Shown in pieces: positions 16,937 through 25,942 of a stretch of DNA of 64,000 nt (position 1 is the stretch's first letter; each line of letters starts with the position of its first letter). Source of the DNA: DASYQD01 sp963837455 (GTDB taxonomy: Bacteria; Acidobacteriota; Thermoanaerobaculia; Multivoradales; JAIOJS01). The stretch covers positions 1 to 64,000 of the forward strand of contig CAWINM010000007.1 in assembly GCA_963837455.1 (NCBI GenBank). Reading direction: 5' to 3'. The notes beneath the pieces were generated by a model. The model made no database searches, was not told where the DNA came from, and was given only the letters and a program-made list of their open reading frames with translations. The translations under genes and the position numbers were made by a program.

Positions 16937-18940
16937 ATGGTCCGAGCCTCCCGCTCTCTGCTGCCGCTCGCGCTGTCGCTGGGTTGCCTGTCGCTGGCCG
17001 CGCCACTGCTGGCGCAGCGCGGCGGTAGCGAGGGCGACATCCAACAGGCGATGCCCACCATCGTCGGCACTGCCTCGGCACCGCCGCCGCCCCCACCGCC
17101 GGTGCCGGTCGACGTGCTGGCGGTGCCTTTCCCGATCTCCGGTGCCATCGACGACCAGCTGGCCATGCTGGTGGAGGTGGGAGGCAAGGCGTTGCTCGTC
17201 AACAACACCGGCGCCGACCTCGCGGGAGAGATCGAGGCGGTGGCGGTCGACGCCGCCGGCAAGGAGGTCGACCAGTTCAGCCAGCCCTTCGCGCTCGATG
17301 CCACCGACGAGGCGCTCCAGCACGGCGGGCTCAAGCTCTACGCCGTGATGCGCATGCCGCCCGGCGACTACAAGCTCAAGGTGAACGTGCGCAACAGCGC
17401 CACCCACGCCCGCGGCACGCGCGAGGTCTCGGTGCACGCCCCCGACTTCGGCCGGCACGAGGCGGCGCTGTCGCCGCCGCTGTTCGCCGACAGCCCCAAC
17501 CACTGGCGGGTGTTCCGCCAGAGCGACTCGCCGCACGAGGCGCTCCCCTTCCCCTTCGTCGACGCCCAGGGCGGCGGCTTCCTGCCGGCCGCCTCGCCGA
17601 CCGTGCCGCCGGCCGGTGGCGAGGTGGTGGTCTACGCTTACGGCGCGCTGACCGACGCCCAGAAGGTGGAGGCGCGGCTGGTCGATGGCGGCAAGGCCGC
17701 GCCCGCCCACGTGACGGTGATCGACAGCGCCCAGGGCCGCTTCGTCATCCAGCGGCGCCTGCTGCTGCGGCTCGAGGGACCCCTGCCGGTGGGCTCGCAT
17801 CGGCTCGAGGTGACGCTCGCCGACTCGGCCGGCGGCCACAGCACCGACACCGCGCTGGCGGTGCTCGCCGACGCGGCCCCGCCAGCCGCCGTCGCCCAGG
17901 TAACGGCGGCGTCGAGCGAGCCCGAGCAGCCCGTGGAGGAGGAGCCGGCGCTGCCCGCCGGGTGGACGACCGACCTGCTCGTGGCGCGCTTCCACGACGT
18001 GCTCTCGCGAGCCTCGGGGGGCGACCTCGAGGGTGCCGCCGGCGACCTCGCCTCCCTCGAGCTGGCGGCGACGCCGAAGCGGTCGCAGGGGCAGGTGAAG
18101 GGGCTGCGCCAGGCGGAGATGCATGGCCTCGAGGGCGCCATGAGCTCCCCACAAGGCCTGCTGCCGGTGATCTACCTCTACGTCCGCGAAGATGCCGAGC
18201 TGCTGCGCCGCAACGAGGCCTGGCTGGCGGCGCAGAACCGTGTCTTCACCGGCGAGCTGGTGGCGCGCTGGGTGAAGGCCAACGGCGGCGACGCCACCAG
18301 CAAGCACCTCGCCGCCCAGCTTCTCGCCGGCGTCGGCAGCTCCTCCCTGGCGCTCGAGTATGAGCCCAACAACGAGCTCGCGCTGCTGCGCCTGGCCATC
18401 AGCGACGAGAAGGGAGGCCTGCTGGTCGATGCCACGGGGCTGCTGCGCAAGCTCGTCGCCGCCCACCCCGACAGCGCCCACGGCCGACTGCGCCTGGGCA
18501 TGGTCCTGCACCGCCAGGGGCAGGACGCCGAGGCGGTGCGCCTGCTCACGGCGGTGATGAACGAGGCGACGGCGCCGCGCTGGGTGGCGGCGCTAGCCTG
18601 CCAGCAGCTGGCGGCGATGGCGCACGACGAGGGGGCGCGCGATCGCGCCGAGGCAATGCTACGCGGCGGCATCGAGACCATCGGTGCGCAGTCGCTCTAC
18701 GTGCAGCTCGCCTACTACCTCGACGAACGCCAGCGTTCCGACGAGGCGGTGGCGGTGCTCAACGGCATGCCGACGCTCTCCGGCCCCAGCGAGAGCTCCG
18801 CTCGCCACCTGTACAACGCGCCGCCGGAGGCCGAGCTGGCGCTGGCGCGGCAGCAGGTCGAGGCCCGGGTCGCTGGTGAGTGGCCGCAGCTGCGCGCCGC
18901 CCTCCGCATCGCCGCCGTGCCGCAGCAGGGGTCGCGATGA
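16937..18940 (+). CDS. Secreted TPR-containing protein of the VWA/ECF operon
   Basis: A 667-residue exported protein. A signal peptide (LLPLALSLGCLSLAAPLLA) is followed by a proline-rich linker (eight prolines in a row near residue 55), a region of beta-type domains to about residue 320 with Ig-like strands (LPVGSHRLEVTLADSAGG), and a C-terminal helical half with TPR-like repeats (HGRLRLGMVLHRQGQDAEAVRLLTAVM, SLYVQLAYYLDERQRSDEAVAVLNGM). AGGAG lies 8 nt before the ATG at 16937, favouring it over the GTG at 16931. It overlaps the following VWA gene in ATGA. Probably a scaffold working with the VWA proteins; no enzymatic motif is visible. Confidence 0.72.
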   Translation: MVRASRSLLPLALSLGCLSLAAPLLAQRGGSEGDIQQAMPTIVGTASAPPPPPPPVPVDVLAVPFPISGAIDDQLAMLVEVGGKALLVNNTGADLAGEIEAVAVDAAGKEVDQFSQPFALDATDEALQHGGLKLYAVMRMPPGDYKLKVNVRNSATHARGTREVSVHAPDFGRHEAALSPPLFADSPNHWRVFRQSDSPHEALPFPFVDAQGGGFLPAASPTVPPAGGEVVVYAYGALTDAQKVEARLVDGGKAAPAHVTVIDSAQGRFVIQRRLLLRLEGPLPVGSHRLEVTLADSAGGHSTDTALAVLADAAPPAAVAQVTAASSEPEQPVEEEPALPAGWTTDLLVARFHDVLSRASGGDLEGAAGDLASLELAATPKRSQGQVKGLRQAEMHGLEGAMSSPQGLLPVIYLYVREDAELLRRNEAWLAAQNRVFTGELVARWVKANGGDATSKHLAAQLLAGVGSSSLALEYEPNNELALLRLAISDEKGGLLVDATGLLRKLVAAHPDSAHGRLRLGMVLHRQGQDAEAVRLLTAVMNEATAPRWVAALACQQLAAMAHDEGARDRAEAMLRGGIETIGAQSLYVQLAYYLDERQRSDEAVAVLNGMPTLSGPSESSARHLYNAPPEAELALARQQVEARVAGEWPQLRAALRIAAVPQQGSR

Positions 18941-20181
18941 GCGCCGCGGGAGCCCATACGGCGCGGGCAGCCCTCTGCGGGCTCGCCCTCCTCGCCGCCG
19001 GTGCCGCCCTCGTCGTCGCCGCTCCCGCCGGCTCGGCCGGCCGCTCGAGTGCCGCGCCGGCATCCCATGGCATGGACCTCAGGGTGGTCTCGCCGCCGGG
19101 TGGCACGCCGGTCTTCGGCGAGGTCGACCTGGCGGTGCGGGTGAAGAGCGCGGTGCCGCTCGCCTGGGTCGACTACTACGTCGACGGCCAGCGCGCCGGG
19201 CGGGTGTCGAGCCCGCCGTGGACGCTGCACTTCGACCTCGGCCAGTCCAACGTTGGCCACCTCGTGCGCGCCGTCGCCCAGGACGTGCTCGGCGGCAAGG
19301 GCGAGGCGCTGGTGCGCACCGGCAGCATTCCCTCGGACATGTCCTTCGACGTGCGCCTGCAGCAGCTCTTCGTCAGCGTCACCAGCGGCGGCAACGCCGT
19401 GCAGGGGTTGGCCCAGGGGGACTTCGAGGTCCTCGACGACGACGGTGACAGCGAGACGATCACCACCTTCGGCGGCGGCGACCTGCCGATCAGCGCGGTG
19501 CTGCTGCTCGACTCCTCGGAGAGCATGAAGGGGGAGCCGCTCAAGGCGGCGCTCGCCGGCGTGCGCGCCTTCGTCGACCGCACCCGCGCCGACGACGAGA
19601 CGATGGTCGCCTTCTTCTCCGACCGACTGCTCTCGGCGACCACCTTCAGCAAGGACGACGCGGCGCTGCAGCGCGCCCTCGGCGAAGTGCAGGCGTCCGG
19701 CGGCACCGCCGTCAACGACCACCTCTACTACGCGCTCAACCGGTTGCAGCCGCGGCTCGGGCGGCGCGTGGTGGTGCTGCTCTCCGATGGCCTCGACGTC
19801 AGCAGCTTCCTCGACATGGAGCAGGTGCTGGCGCGGGCGCGCCGCAGCCAGGCGATGATCTACTGGCTGCGGCTCGACGACTCCGCCACCGCCACCGGCG
19901 CCCCGCAGTACGTCTCGATCTGGCGCGGCGCCAGCGACAACCAGCGCCAGTACACGCTGCTCGAGCAGGCGGTCACCGAGAGCGGTGGCCGCATCCTCAA
20001 GATCCGCGAGCTCGCGGATATCGACGGCGCGTTCCGCCAGGTGATCGACGAGCTGCGGCAGCAGTACGTGCTGGGCTTCCAGCCGCGCGAGGCGCGCGGC
20101 GACGGGCGCTGGCACCAGCTGCGCGTCAAGGTGCGCGGCGGCGAGTTCGCGGTGCGCACGCGCGCCGGCTTCATCGACTGA
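18937..20181 (+). CDS. Secreted VWFA-related protein
   Basis: A 414-residue exported protein, last of the operon. Signal peptide, then an Ig-like segment (LRVVSPPGGTPVFGEVDLAVRV, where WVDYYVDGQRAG parallels VDVFVNGWPTAR in the upstream paralog), then a VWA domain from about residue 175 with DSSESMKG (complete MIDAS DxSxS, where the paralog at 13746 has DASES), VVVLLSDGLDVSS, and the family-typical ending IDELRQQYVLGFQPRE. It lacks the STN domain of the paralog. Two VWA proteins plus two TPR proteins under one ECF sigma unit suggest a multi-protein envelope assembly. Function is not known. Confidence 0.8.
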   Translation: MSAAGAHTARAALCGLALLAAGAALVVAAPAGSAGRSSAAPASHGMDLRVVSPPGGTPVFGEVDLAVRVKSAVPLAWVDYYVDGQRAGRVSSPPWTLHFDLGQSNVGHLVRAVAQDVLGGKGEALVRTGSIPSDMSFDVRLQQLFVSVTSGGNAVQGLAQGDFEVLDDDGDSETITTFGGGDLPISAVLLLDSSESMKGEPLKAALAGVRAFVDRTRADDETMVAFFSDRLLSATTFSKDDAALQRALGEVQASGGTAVNDHLYYALNRLQPRLGRRVVVLLSDGLDVSSFLDMEQVLARARRSQAMIYWLRLDDSATATGAPQYVSIWRGASDNQRQYTLLEQAVTESGGRILKIRELADIDGAFRQVIDELRQQYVLGFQPREARGDGRWHQLRVKVRGGEFAVRTRAGFID

Positions 20182-20203
20182 CGCGGCACGGACCGGCTCG
20201 TCG

Positions 20204-21661
20204 TCAGTCGCCGGCGGCGGCCCCGCCCTCGTCGAGGGCGTCCTCGCCGTCGCCGACCTCGAAGGCATCCTCCTCGTCGCCGTCGGCGAGCAGCTCCATC
20301 TGCACGTACCCCTCGTCGCCGAGCTCGAGCACCCGCGAGGAGACCGCGCCCGGCAGCTCCTCGACCTCGCGCAGCTTGCGCTCCATGGCGCGGGTGCGGA
20401 CGCCGGTCTCGGTGAGAGTGCGCGAAGCGGTGCCGAGCTGTCGCCGCACCTTGTCGAGCACCTCGCCGAACTTTCCGAACTCGGTCTTGACGGCACCCAG
20501 CACCGTCCACACCTCGCTCGCCCGCTGCTCGATGGCAAGGGTGCGGAAGCCCATGCGCAGGCTCGAGAGCAGCGCCGCCAGCGTGGTGGGGCCGGCGACG
20601 ACGACGCGGTGGGCGTCCTGGAGCTGCTCGACGAGGCCGGGCTGCCGCAGCACCTCGGCGTAGAGCCCCTCGGTGGGGAGGAAGAGCACGGCGAAGTCAG
20701 TGGTGCCGGGGGGCGCCACGTACTTGTCGGCGATGGTGCGGGCGCAGGCGCGCACGGTGCGCACGAGCTCGGCCACCGCCGACTGCACGGCGTCGGGATC
20801 GGCGCCGTCGGCGGCCTGCAGGAGCCGCAGGTAGGACTCCTGGGGGAACTTCGAGTCGATGGGCAGCCACACCGGCGGCAGGTGGGTGGCGCGACCGGGC
20901 AGCCGCACCGCGTACTCCACCCGCTCCTCGGAGTCCCCCTTGACGCGCACGTTGCGCGCGAACTGGTCGGGGGTGAGGACCTGCTCGAGGATCGCGCCCA
21001 GCTGCACCTCGGCCCAGGTGCCGCGGGCCTTGACGTTGGTGAGCACGCGGCGCAGGTCGCCCACCCCGGCGGCCAGCGCCTGCATCTCGCCGAGGCCGCG
21101 GTGCACGGCTTCCAGCCTGCCGCTGACGAGCTGGAACGACTCGCCCAGCCGCTTCTCGAGCGTGCCGTGGAGCTGCTCGTCGACGGTCTTGCGCACCTCC
21201 TCCAGCTTCGCCTCGTTGCGCTCGAGCAGCTGCGCCAGCCGCGCGTCGACGGTGTCGCGGATGGCGTCGAGGCGCCCCTGCACGGTTTCGCCGGCGGCTC
21301 GCAGCTGCACGTCGAGCGCGGCGCGCACGCCCTCCAGTGCCGCCTGGGTGGCGAGGGTCAGCGCCTCCACCTGCCGCGTGTTGTCCTGCAGCACGCCGCG
21401 TTGCAGGGTCGCCATCTCGGCCATCGTGCGCAGCTGCGCGTCGGCGCTGCGCTCGAGCTTCTGGGCCACCTCCTCGCGCAGCGCCCGCGCCGCCTGGGCG
21501 GCCTCCTCGCGGCCGGCGCGCAGCTCGGCGTGCAGACCGAGCTCGAGGCGACGGGTCTGCTCCCCGCCCTCGCCGCTGCCGCGCCGCTGCAGCCGCAGCA
21601 CCAGCAGCAGCGTGGCCAGCGTGAGCAGTGCCAGCGCGCCGAGCGGCAGCCAGTTGGTCAT
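20204..21661 (-). CDS. rmuC: DNA recombination protein RmuC homolog
   Basis: A 485-residue RmuC-family protein, a nuclease-fold protein that limits recombination between inverted repeats. It has an N-terminal membrane helix (WLPLGALALLTLATLLLVL), a long coiled coil from about residue 40 to 190, then the conserved RmuC core: LGAILEQVLTPDQFARNV, LPIDSKFPQESYLRLLQA, DFAVLFLPTEGLYAEVL and VVAGPTTLAALLSSLRMGF. The C-terminal tail is acidic and low-complexity. No Shine-Dalgarno precedes the ATG; a TACAAT hexamer lies 10 nt upstream, so the message may be nearly leaderless. Divergent from the small coiled-coil gene. Confidence 0.9.
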   Translation of the reverse strand: MTNWLPLGALALLTLATLLLVLRLQRRGSGEGGEQTRRLELGLHAELRAGREEAAQAARALREEVAQKLERSADAQLRTMAEMATLQRGVLQDNTRQVEALTLATQAALEGVRAALDVQLRAAGETVQGRLDAIRDTVDARLAQLLERNEAKLEEVRKTVDEQLHGTLEKRLGESFQLVSGRLEAVHRGLGEMQALAAGVGDLRRVLTNVKARGTWAEVQLGAILEQVLTPDQFARNVRVKGDSEERVEYAVRLPGRATHLPPVWLPIDSKFPQESYLRLLQAADGADPDAVQSAVAELVRTVRACARTIADKYVAPPGTTDFAVLFLPTEGLYAEVLRQPGLVEQLQDAHRVVVAGPTTLAALLSSLRMGFRTLAIEQRASEVWTVLGAVKTEFGKFGEVLDKVRRQLGTASRTLTETGVRTRAMERKLREVEELPGAVSSRVLELGDEGYVQMELLADGDEEDAFEVGDGEDALDEGGAAAGD

Positions 21662-21773
21662 CGTCGACTCGATTGTAGCGGTCGGGCCTCGCTGCCGCCG
21701 CAGTAGCGCCGATCACCGCGCCGGGTTCGCTGCCAGCGCTAGAATGAGCTCGCGGCGCGCCGCCACTCCGACC

Positions 21774-21995
21774 ATGTCATCCCAGGGCATCCGCCACCTC
21801 CGGGCGACCGAGCTCAAGCTGCTGCAGGAGCGCACCAAGCTGCAGCGCCGCGTCGAGGAGTCGCTGTCGGGCAGCGGCTGGGCGCCGGAGGCGATGCAGG
21901 AGCTCGACCACCGGCAGAAGCAGCTCGAGGCCGAGCTCGCCACCGTGCGTGCCGCGCTGCGACGGCTCGAGCGCGAAGAGCCCACCGCGGGCTGA
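21774..21995 (+). CDS. Small coiled-coil protein, hypothetical
   Basis: A 73-residue, highly charged, helical protein with heptad-like spacing (LRATELKLLQERTKLQRRVEE, LDHRQKQLEAELATVRAALRRLE). No family is recognised. An in-frame ATG 30 nt upstream (21744) would add ten residues, but a TAGAAT hexamer at 21740-21745 overlaps it and would make a good -10 box for a message starting before 21774, so the shorter form is preferred. It sits between divergent rmuC and the convergent ketosynthase gene, whose stop is 3 nt away. Codon use matches its neighbours, which supports it being real. Confidence 0.5.
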   Translation: MSSQGIRHLRATELKLLQERTKLQRRVEESLSGSGWAPEAMQELDHRQKQLEAELATVRAALRRLEREEPTAG

Positions 21996-21998
21996 GGC

Positions 21999-23216
21999 TT
22001 ACCCGGCGCCGTCGAGCACCATCCAGGCGGCGGCGCCGCCGGCGGCGAGCGCCGAGGCGAGCAGCCGTCGCGTCGGCGGCAGCGACGAGCCGTCGTGCGG
22101 CACCACGGCGAGCTCGGCGTCGGGCTCGGCGAAGCCGGCGGTGGGCCAGGCAGGGGCGCCGGCCGCCGCCAGCACGGCGGCGGCGAGGTGCCCGCCGCCG
22201 TACTCCCCGGTGACGCCCTTGGGCGCCAGCAGCGGTGGCATGGCGCCGCCGAACAGCCGCCGCAGCACCGACGCCTCGAGGCGGTCGCCGTGAACCGCCC
22301 CCGACGCTCCGGAGACCACTCGGTCGATGCTCGCCGGGGAGATGCCCTGACGAGCCAGCTCGGCGCCGAGGCGTGCGCCCAGGCGCTCGCCGCCGCGCCC
22401 CCAGCCGTGCGCAGAGGCGGTGGGGTCGAAGGCTCGGGCGCCCGCGGCCAAGCGGGCCAGCACACGCGCGCCGCGCCGCTCCGCGTCGTCGGCGCGCTCG
22501 AGGACCACCACCACGGCGCCCTCGGCGGCGGTCATGCCGCTGCGCCGGCGGTCGAAGGGGCGGGCCACCTCGCCGGCCGGGGAGGGGGTCGCCAGGGCGC
22601 GGAAGCGGCCGAGCAGGGAGTGCACGAGCGGGTTGATCTCCTCGCAGCAGCCGGCGAGGGCGAGCCGGCAGCGACCCAGGCGCACCTCGCGGGCGGCGAA
22701 CAGCAGCGCCTGCAGGGGTCCGGCTTCGCGCTGGGTCACAGCGGTGTTGGTACCGCGGGCGTCGGCGGCGAGCGCCACCTGCGCTGCCGGTGCATTGGCG
22801 ACGCTCTCCGAGAACAGCGACGGCGAGGCGGCCTCGGGCCCCTGTAACACGATCTCGCGTACCAGGGCCTCGGCGAAGCGGGCGGTGCCGAAGGCGGTGG
22901 CGAGCGCGACCGCCGTCGGCGTCCTGGCGAGCGCGCCACGGTCGAGCGCGGCGTCGGCGATCGCCATTTCCGCCGCCGCCACCGCGTAGCGCGACGGCCA
23001 GCTCAGGCGGCGTGCGCGCGCCGGCGGCAGCCAGCGCGAGAGGTCGATGCCCTGCGCCAGCGCCGCCTCGCGTGCCGTACCGCGCGCATGCAGCCCGCCG
23101 CCGGTGTCGACCGGGCAGCGGCGGGCCCGCCCCTCGCCGAGCGCGGCCGCCAGCACCTCCCTGCCGGCGCCGGCGGCGTGCACGACGCCCATACCGGTGA
23201 CCACGACGGCGGTCAC
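21999..23216 (-). CDS. Ketosynthase homolog lacking catalytic residues (chain-length-factor-like)
   Basis: A 405-residue beta-ketoacyl synthase fold protein (VVVTGMGVVHAAG start, PFDRRRSGMTAAEGAVVVVLE in the middle). The nucleophile motif is gone: where active enzymes have T-A-C-x-S-G it has TQREAG (residues 161-166), with Arg163 aligned to the Cys. The HGTGT His is replaced (SGASGAVHGD) and the second His (GHLLGAAG in its partner) aligns with GEYGGG. Loss of all three catalytic residues is typical of KS-beta/chain length factors, which pair with an active ketosynthase. The GTG start overlaps the stop of the active ketosynthase gene in GTGA, so the two should be made in equal amounts. A heterodimer is inferred. 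Confidence 0.82.
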   Translation of the reverse strand: MTAVVVTGMGVVHAAGAGREVLAAALGEGRARRCPVDTGGGLHARGTAREAALAQGIDLSRWLPPARARRLSWPSRYAVAAAEMAIADAALDRGALARTPTAVALATAFGTARFAEALVREIVLQGPEAASPSLFSESVANAPAAQVALAADARGTNTAVTQREAGPLQALLFAAREVRLGRCRLALAGCCEEINPLVHSLLGRFRALATPSPAGEVARPFDRRRSGMTAAEGAVVVVLERADDAERRGARVLARLAAGARAFDPTASAHGWGRGGERLGARLGAELARQGISPASIDRVVSGASGAVHGDRLEASVLRRLFGGAMPPLLAPKGVTGEYGGGHLAAAVLAAAGAPAWPTAGFAEPDAELAVVPHDGSSLPPTRRLLASALAAGGAAAWMVLDGAG

Positions 23217-24472
23217 GCCTCCTCCTCCCAGCGCGCAAACAGCAGCGCGGCGTTGCTGCCGCCGAAGGCGAGGTTGATCGACAGGCCGATGGCGAGGGCG
23301 GGGTCGCAGAGCGGCTCCCCGAGCACCACCCGTGCCGGCGCCGCCGGATCGACGCTGCCGCCGGGGGGCGTCGGGTGGACGCAGCCGCGGCAGAGGCAGA
23401 GCACGGTGGCCACCGCCTCGAGGGCGCCGGCGGCGCCGAGCAGGTGGCCGACGCTGCCCTTCGGCGCGGTGACCGGCAGTGCCGCCGCGCTCGGGCCCAG
23501 CGCGGCGAGGAGCGCCTGCCACTCGGCGGCGTCATTGAGCGGAGTCCCGGTGCCGTGGGCGTTGACGAAGTCGACGGCCTCGGGAGCGATGCCGGCCTCG
23601 CAAAGGGCGCGCTGGATGGCGCCCACGGCGCCGCGGCCGTCCGGGGCGGGCGCCGTCATGTGGTGGGCGTCGCAGCTGCTGCCCCCGGCGAGCAGCTCGG
23701 CGAGCGGCCGGGCGCCTCGCGCCCGCGCGTGGGCGAGCGTCTCGAGCACCAGCACCGCCGCCCCCTCGCCCAGCGACATGCCGGCGCGGTCGGAGCGGAA
23801 CGGGCGGCAGGGCTCGGCATCGACGGCGCGCAGCGAGTTGAAGCCGGCGTAGGTGAGCTGGCACAGCGAGTCGGAGCCGCCGGCGAGCGCCACGTCCACC
23901 TCGCCTTCGCGCAGCGAGTCGGCGGCGGCGAGGATGGAGAGCGAGCCCGAGGTGCAGGCGGAGGAGAGCGTCTCGACCGGCCCCTCGACGCCCGCCCAGC
24001 GAGCCACTGCGTCGCCCGGGCCGTTGTACTGCTGTGAGGTGACCCAGGAGAGGTGAGGTCGGCCGGGGTCGCGGCCGATGAGGCGCGCGTAGTAACGCTC
24101 TGACTCCCACATGCCGCCGGTGCTGCTGCCGAAGAAGACGCCGGCGCCGCGGGTGCCGGCGCCCGGCTCGAGCCCGGCCTGGGCCAGCGCCTCGGCGGCC
24201 GCGGCGAGCGCGAAGCGGTCGGCGAGCGAGAGGCCGTCACGCGAGGCGAGCGGCGCCTCGCCGTCGCCGAGCTCCCCCGGCACCTCGGCGGCGAGGTGGG
24301 TGCGGTAGAGCGCCGCGTCGAAGCGGCGAAAGGGTCGGATGGCGGTGCCCGCCCCGAGCAGGCCGCGCCACAGCGTCTCGACGCCGGCGCCCCAGCCGCA
24401 GACGGAGCCGAGCCCACTCACCACCACGCGGCGCTCCGGCGGCGCCGGGGTCGTGGCGTGATGCCGGCTCAC
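23213..24472 (-). CDS. Beta-ketoacyl synthase (FabF/KS-alpha type), catalytically complete
   Basis: A 419-residue condensing enzyme that extends ACP-bound acyl chains by decarboxylative Claisen condensation. Catalytic residues are all present: Cys173 in SSACTSG, His306 in NAHGTGT and His343 in GHLLGAAG, plus the C-terminal NLAFGGSNAALLF. It starts at a GTG overlapping the stop of the AMP-ligase gene (GTGA) and its own stop overlaps the start of the catalytically dead ketosynthase, so three genes are tightly coupled. Context (a ligase, a dead KS partner, a divergent halogenase-like flavoprotein) argues for a secondary product such as an aromatic or aryl-polyene-like compound rather than housekeeping fatty acid synthesis; the product is unknown. 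Confidence 0.88.
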   Translation of the reverse strand: MSRHHATTPAPPERRVVVSGLGSVCGWGAGVETLWRGLLGAGTAIRPFRRFDAALYRTHLAAEVPGELGDGEAPLASRDGLSLADRFALAAAAEALAQAGLEPGAGTRGAGVFFGSSTGGMWESERYYARLIGRDPGRPHLSWVTSQQYNGPGDAVARWAGVEGPVETLSSACTSGSLSILAAADSLREGEVDVALAGGSDSLCQLTYAGFNSLRAVDAEPCRPFRSDRAGMSLGEGAAVLVLETLAHARARGARPLAELLAGGSSCDAHHMTAPAPDGRGAVGAIQRALCEAGIAPEAVDFVNAHGTGTPLNDAAEWQALLAALGPSAAALPVTAPKGSVGHLLGAAGALEAVATVLCLCRGCVHPTPPGGSVDPAAPARVVLGEPLCDPALAIGLSINLAFGGSNAALLFARWEEEA

Positions 24473-25845
24473 GCGCGGCTCCGCGCCAGCTCGCGCAGGG
24501 CCTGACGGTCGAGCTTGCCGCGCTCGGTGTAGGGCAGTCGCTCGACCAGCCGCACCTCGCGCGGCTGCATGCCGCTGGGCAGCGACGAGAGGTCGACCAC
24601 CCGTCCGCGGGCGACGAGGAAGGCGACGATGCGGTCGCCGCGCACCGGATCGTCGACCCCCACCACAGCCAGCTCCTCGACGCCCGTCGCGCCGCGCAGC
24701 GCCTCCTCGAGCGCCGCGGCGGGGATCTTGCGGCCGCCGACGTTGCAGACGTCGGCGGAGCGTCCGGTGAGCCGCAGCCGTCCGGAGGCGTCGAAGGTGC
24801 CGGTGTCGCCGGGGGTCACCACGCGTACGCGCAGCTCGCTGTCGCGTCCGAGGTGACCGCCGAAGTTGGCCTCCGAGGTGACCGTGACGATGCCCCCCGC
24901 GAAGAGGTCGACGCTGACGCCGGGCAGGGGGCGGCCCACCGAGCCCTCGGCCCCCGGCTCCTCCGGCGCGGTCTCGAAGCTGATGCCCCCGGTCTCGGTC
25001 GAGCCGTAGAACTGGTGCACGTGGCGGCCGCTGCGGCCGTGGAAGCGGCGCGCCGTCTCCACCGGCAGCGGCGCGCCGGCGCAGATCACCGTGCGGAGCG
25101 CCAACCCGGGCGGCCACTCGGCCTCGGCGAGGCCGCGCACCAGCGGCGGCACGGTGGGGAAGAAGGTTGCCTCCCCCTCGGCGAGGGCGGCGAGCAGCGG
25201 CGAGGGGTAGAAGCTGCCCTCGAGGACGAGGGGGGTGCCGGCCACCGCCAGCGACAGCACCCCGTTGTCGAAGCCATAGGAGTGCGAGAGCGGGATCGCC
25301 ACCAGCACGCGGTCGCGAGGGCGGATCGCCATCCCCTCGACGATGTGGTCGATGCCGGCGAGCAGCGCCTCCTCGGACAGGCAGACCCCGACCGGCTCGC
25401 CGGTGCTGCCGGAGGTGAGCTTGACGAGGCCGGTGCCGGCGGGCGCGGCCACCGGCTCCACGTCAGCGAGGCGCGCCAGCCGCACGCCGTCTGCCAGCGG
25501 CTCGTCGGCCGTGGTATCGGGGGTGGTCTCGCGGTGGAGGAGGACGGTGATGCCGAGGCGCCGGCACACCTCGCGCCGCGCCGGTAGTGGCAGAGCGCCA
25601 TCCATCGCCACCACCGCCACGCCGAGCCCGCGGAGGGCGAGGAAGAGGGCCGGGAAGGCGGCGCAGTTGCCGGTGGCGAGGGCCACCGGCGCCGGCGGCA
25701 GGGGAGCGAGCGCCCGGCGCCAGGCGGCCACGCGCTCGGCGAGGTCGCCGAAGCTCAAGCGCAGCCCCTCCCCGCGCGACCACAGGGCGGGCTCGTGCCG
25801 GCGGTCGCGCGCCAGGCGCTCGAAGGCTTGCAGGATGGCACTCAT
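24469..25845 (-). CDS. AMP-dependent acyl/aryl-CoA (or ACP) ligase
   Basis: A 458-residue ANL-superfamily adenylating enzyme. Motifs in order: LVKLTSGSTGEPVGV (P-loop A3), IPLSHSYGFDNG, QFYGSTETGG (A5), a shortened A7-A8 region (GDTGTFDASGRLRLTGRSAD, NVGGRKI) and the catalytic Lys near the end (ERGKLDRQAL). It should activate a carboxylic acid as acyl-AMP and pass it to CoA or an acyl carrier; the carrier is not encoded in the window. First gene of the ketosynthase operon, so it probably supplies the starter unit. The ATG at 25845 is chosen because homology begins there. Divergent from the flavoprotein gene. Confidence 0.85.
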   Translation of the reverse strand: MSAILQAFERLARDRRHEPALWSRGEGLRLSFGDLAERVAAWRRALAPLPPAPVALATGNCAAFPALFLALRGLGVAVVAMDGALPLPARREVCRRLGITVLLHRETTPDTTADEPLADGVRLARLADVEPVAAPAGTGLVKLTSGSTGEPVGVCLSEEALLAGIDHIVEGMAIRPRDRVLVAIPLSHSYGFDNGVLSLAVAGTPLVLEGSFYPSPLLAALAEGEATFFPTVPPLVRGLAEAEWPPGLALRTVICAGAPLPVETARRFHGRSGRHVHQFYGSTETGGISFETAPEEPGAEGSVGRPLPGVSVDLFAGGIVTVTSEANFGGHLGRDSELRVRVVTPGDTGTFDASGRLRLTGRSADVCNVGGRKIPAAALEEALRGATGVEELAVVGVDDPVRGDRIVAFLVARGRVVDLSSLPSGMQPREVRLVERLPYTERGKLDRQALRELARSRA

Positions 25846-25942
25846 GAGGGGCCCCGAAGGGCTGGGGAATTCTCGCGGGCGAGGTGAGGAATGGCAAGTC
25901 GCGGCGCGCTCGCGCCGCGGCGGCCGTGTACACTCGCGCCGC

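Noticed and set aside
15437..18511. 1,024-codon open frame on the minus strand across the ECF/FecR operon
   Set aside because: Mirror image of well-supported plus-strand genes; composition is typical of the antisense of GC-rich codons and no domain is visible.
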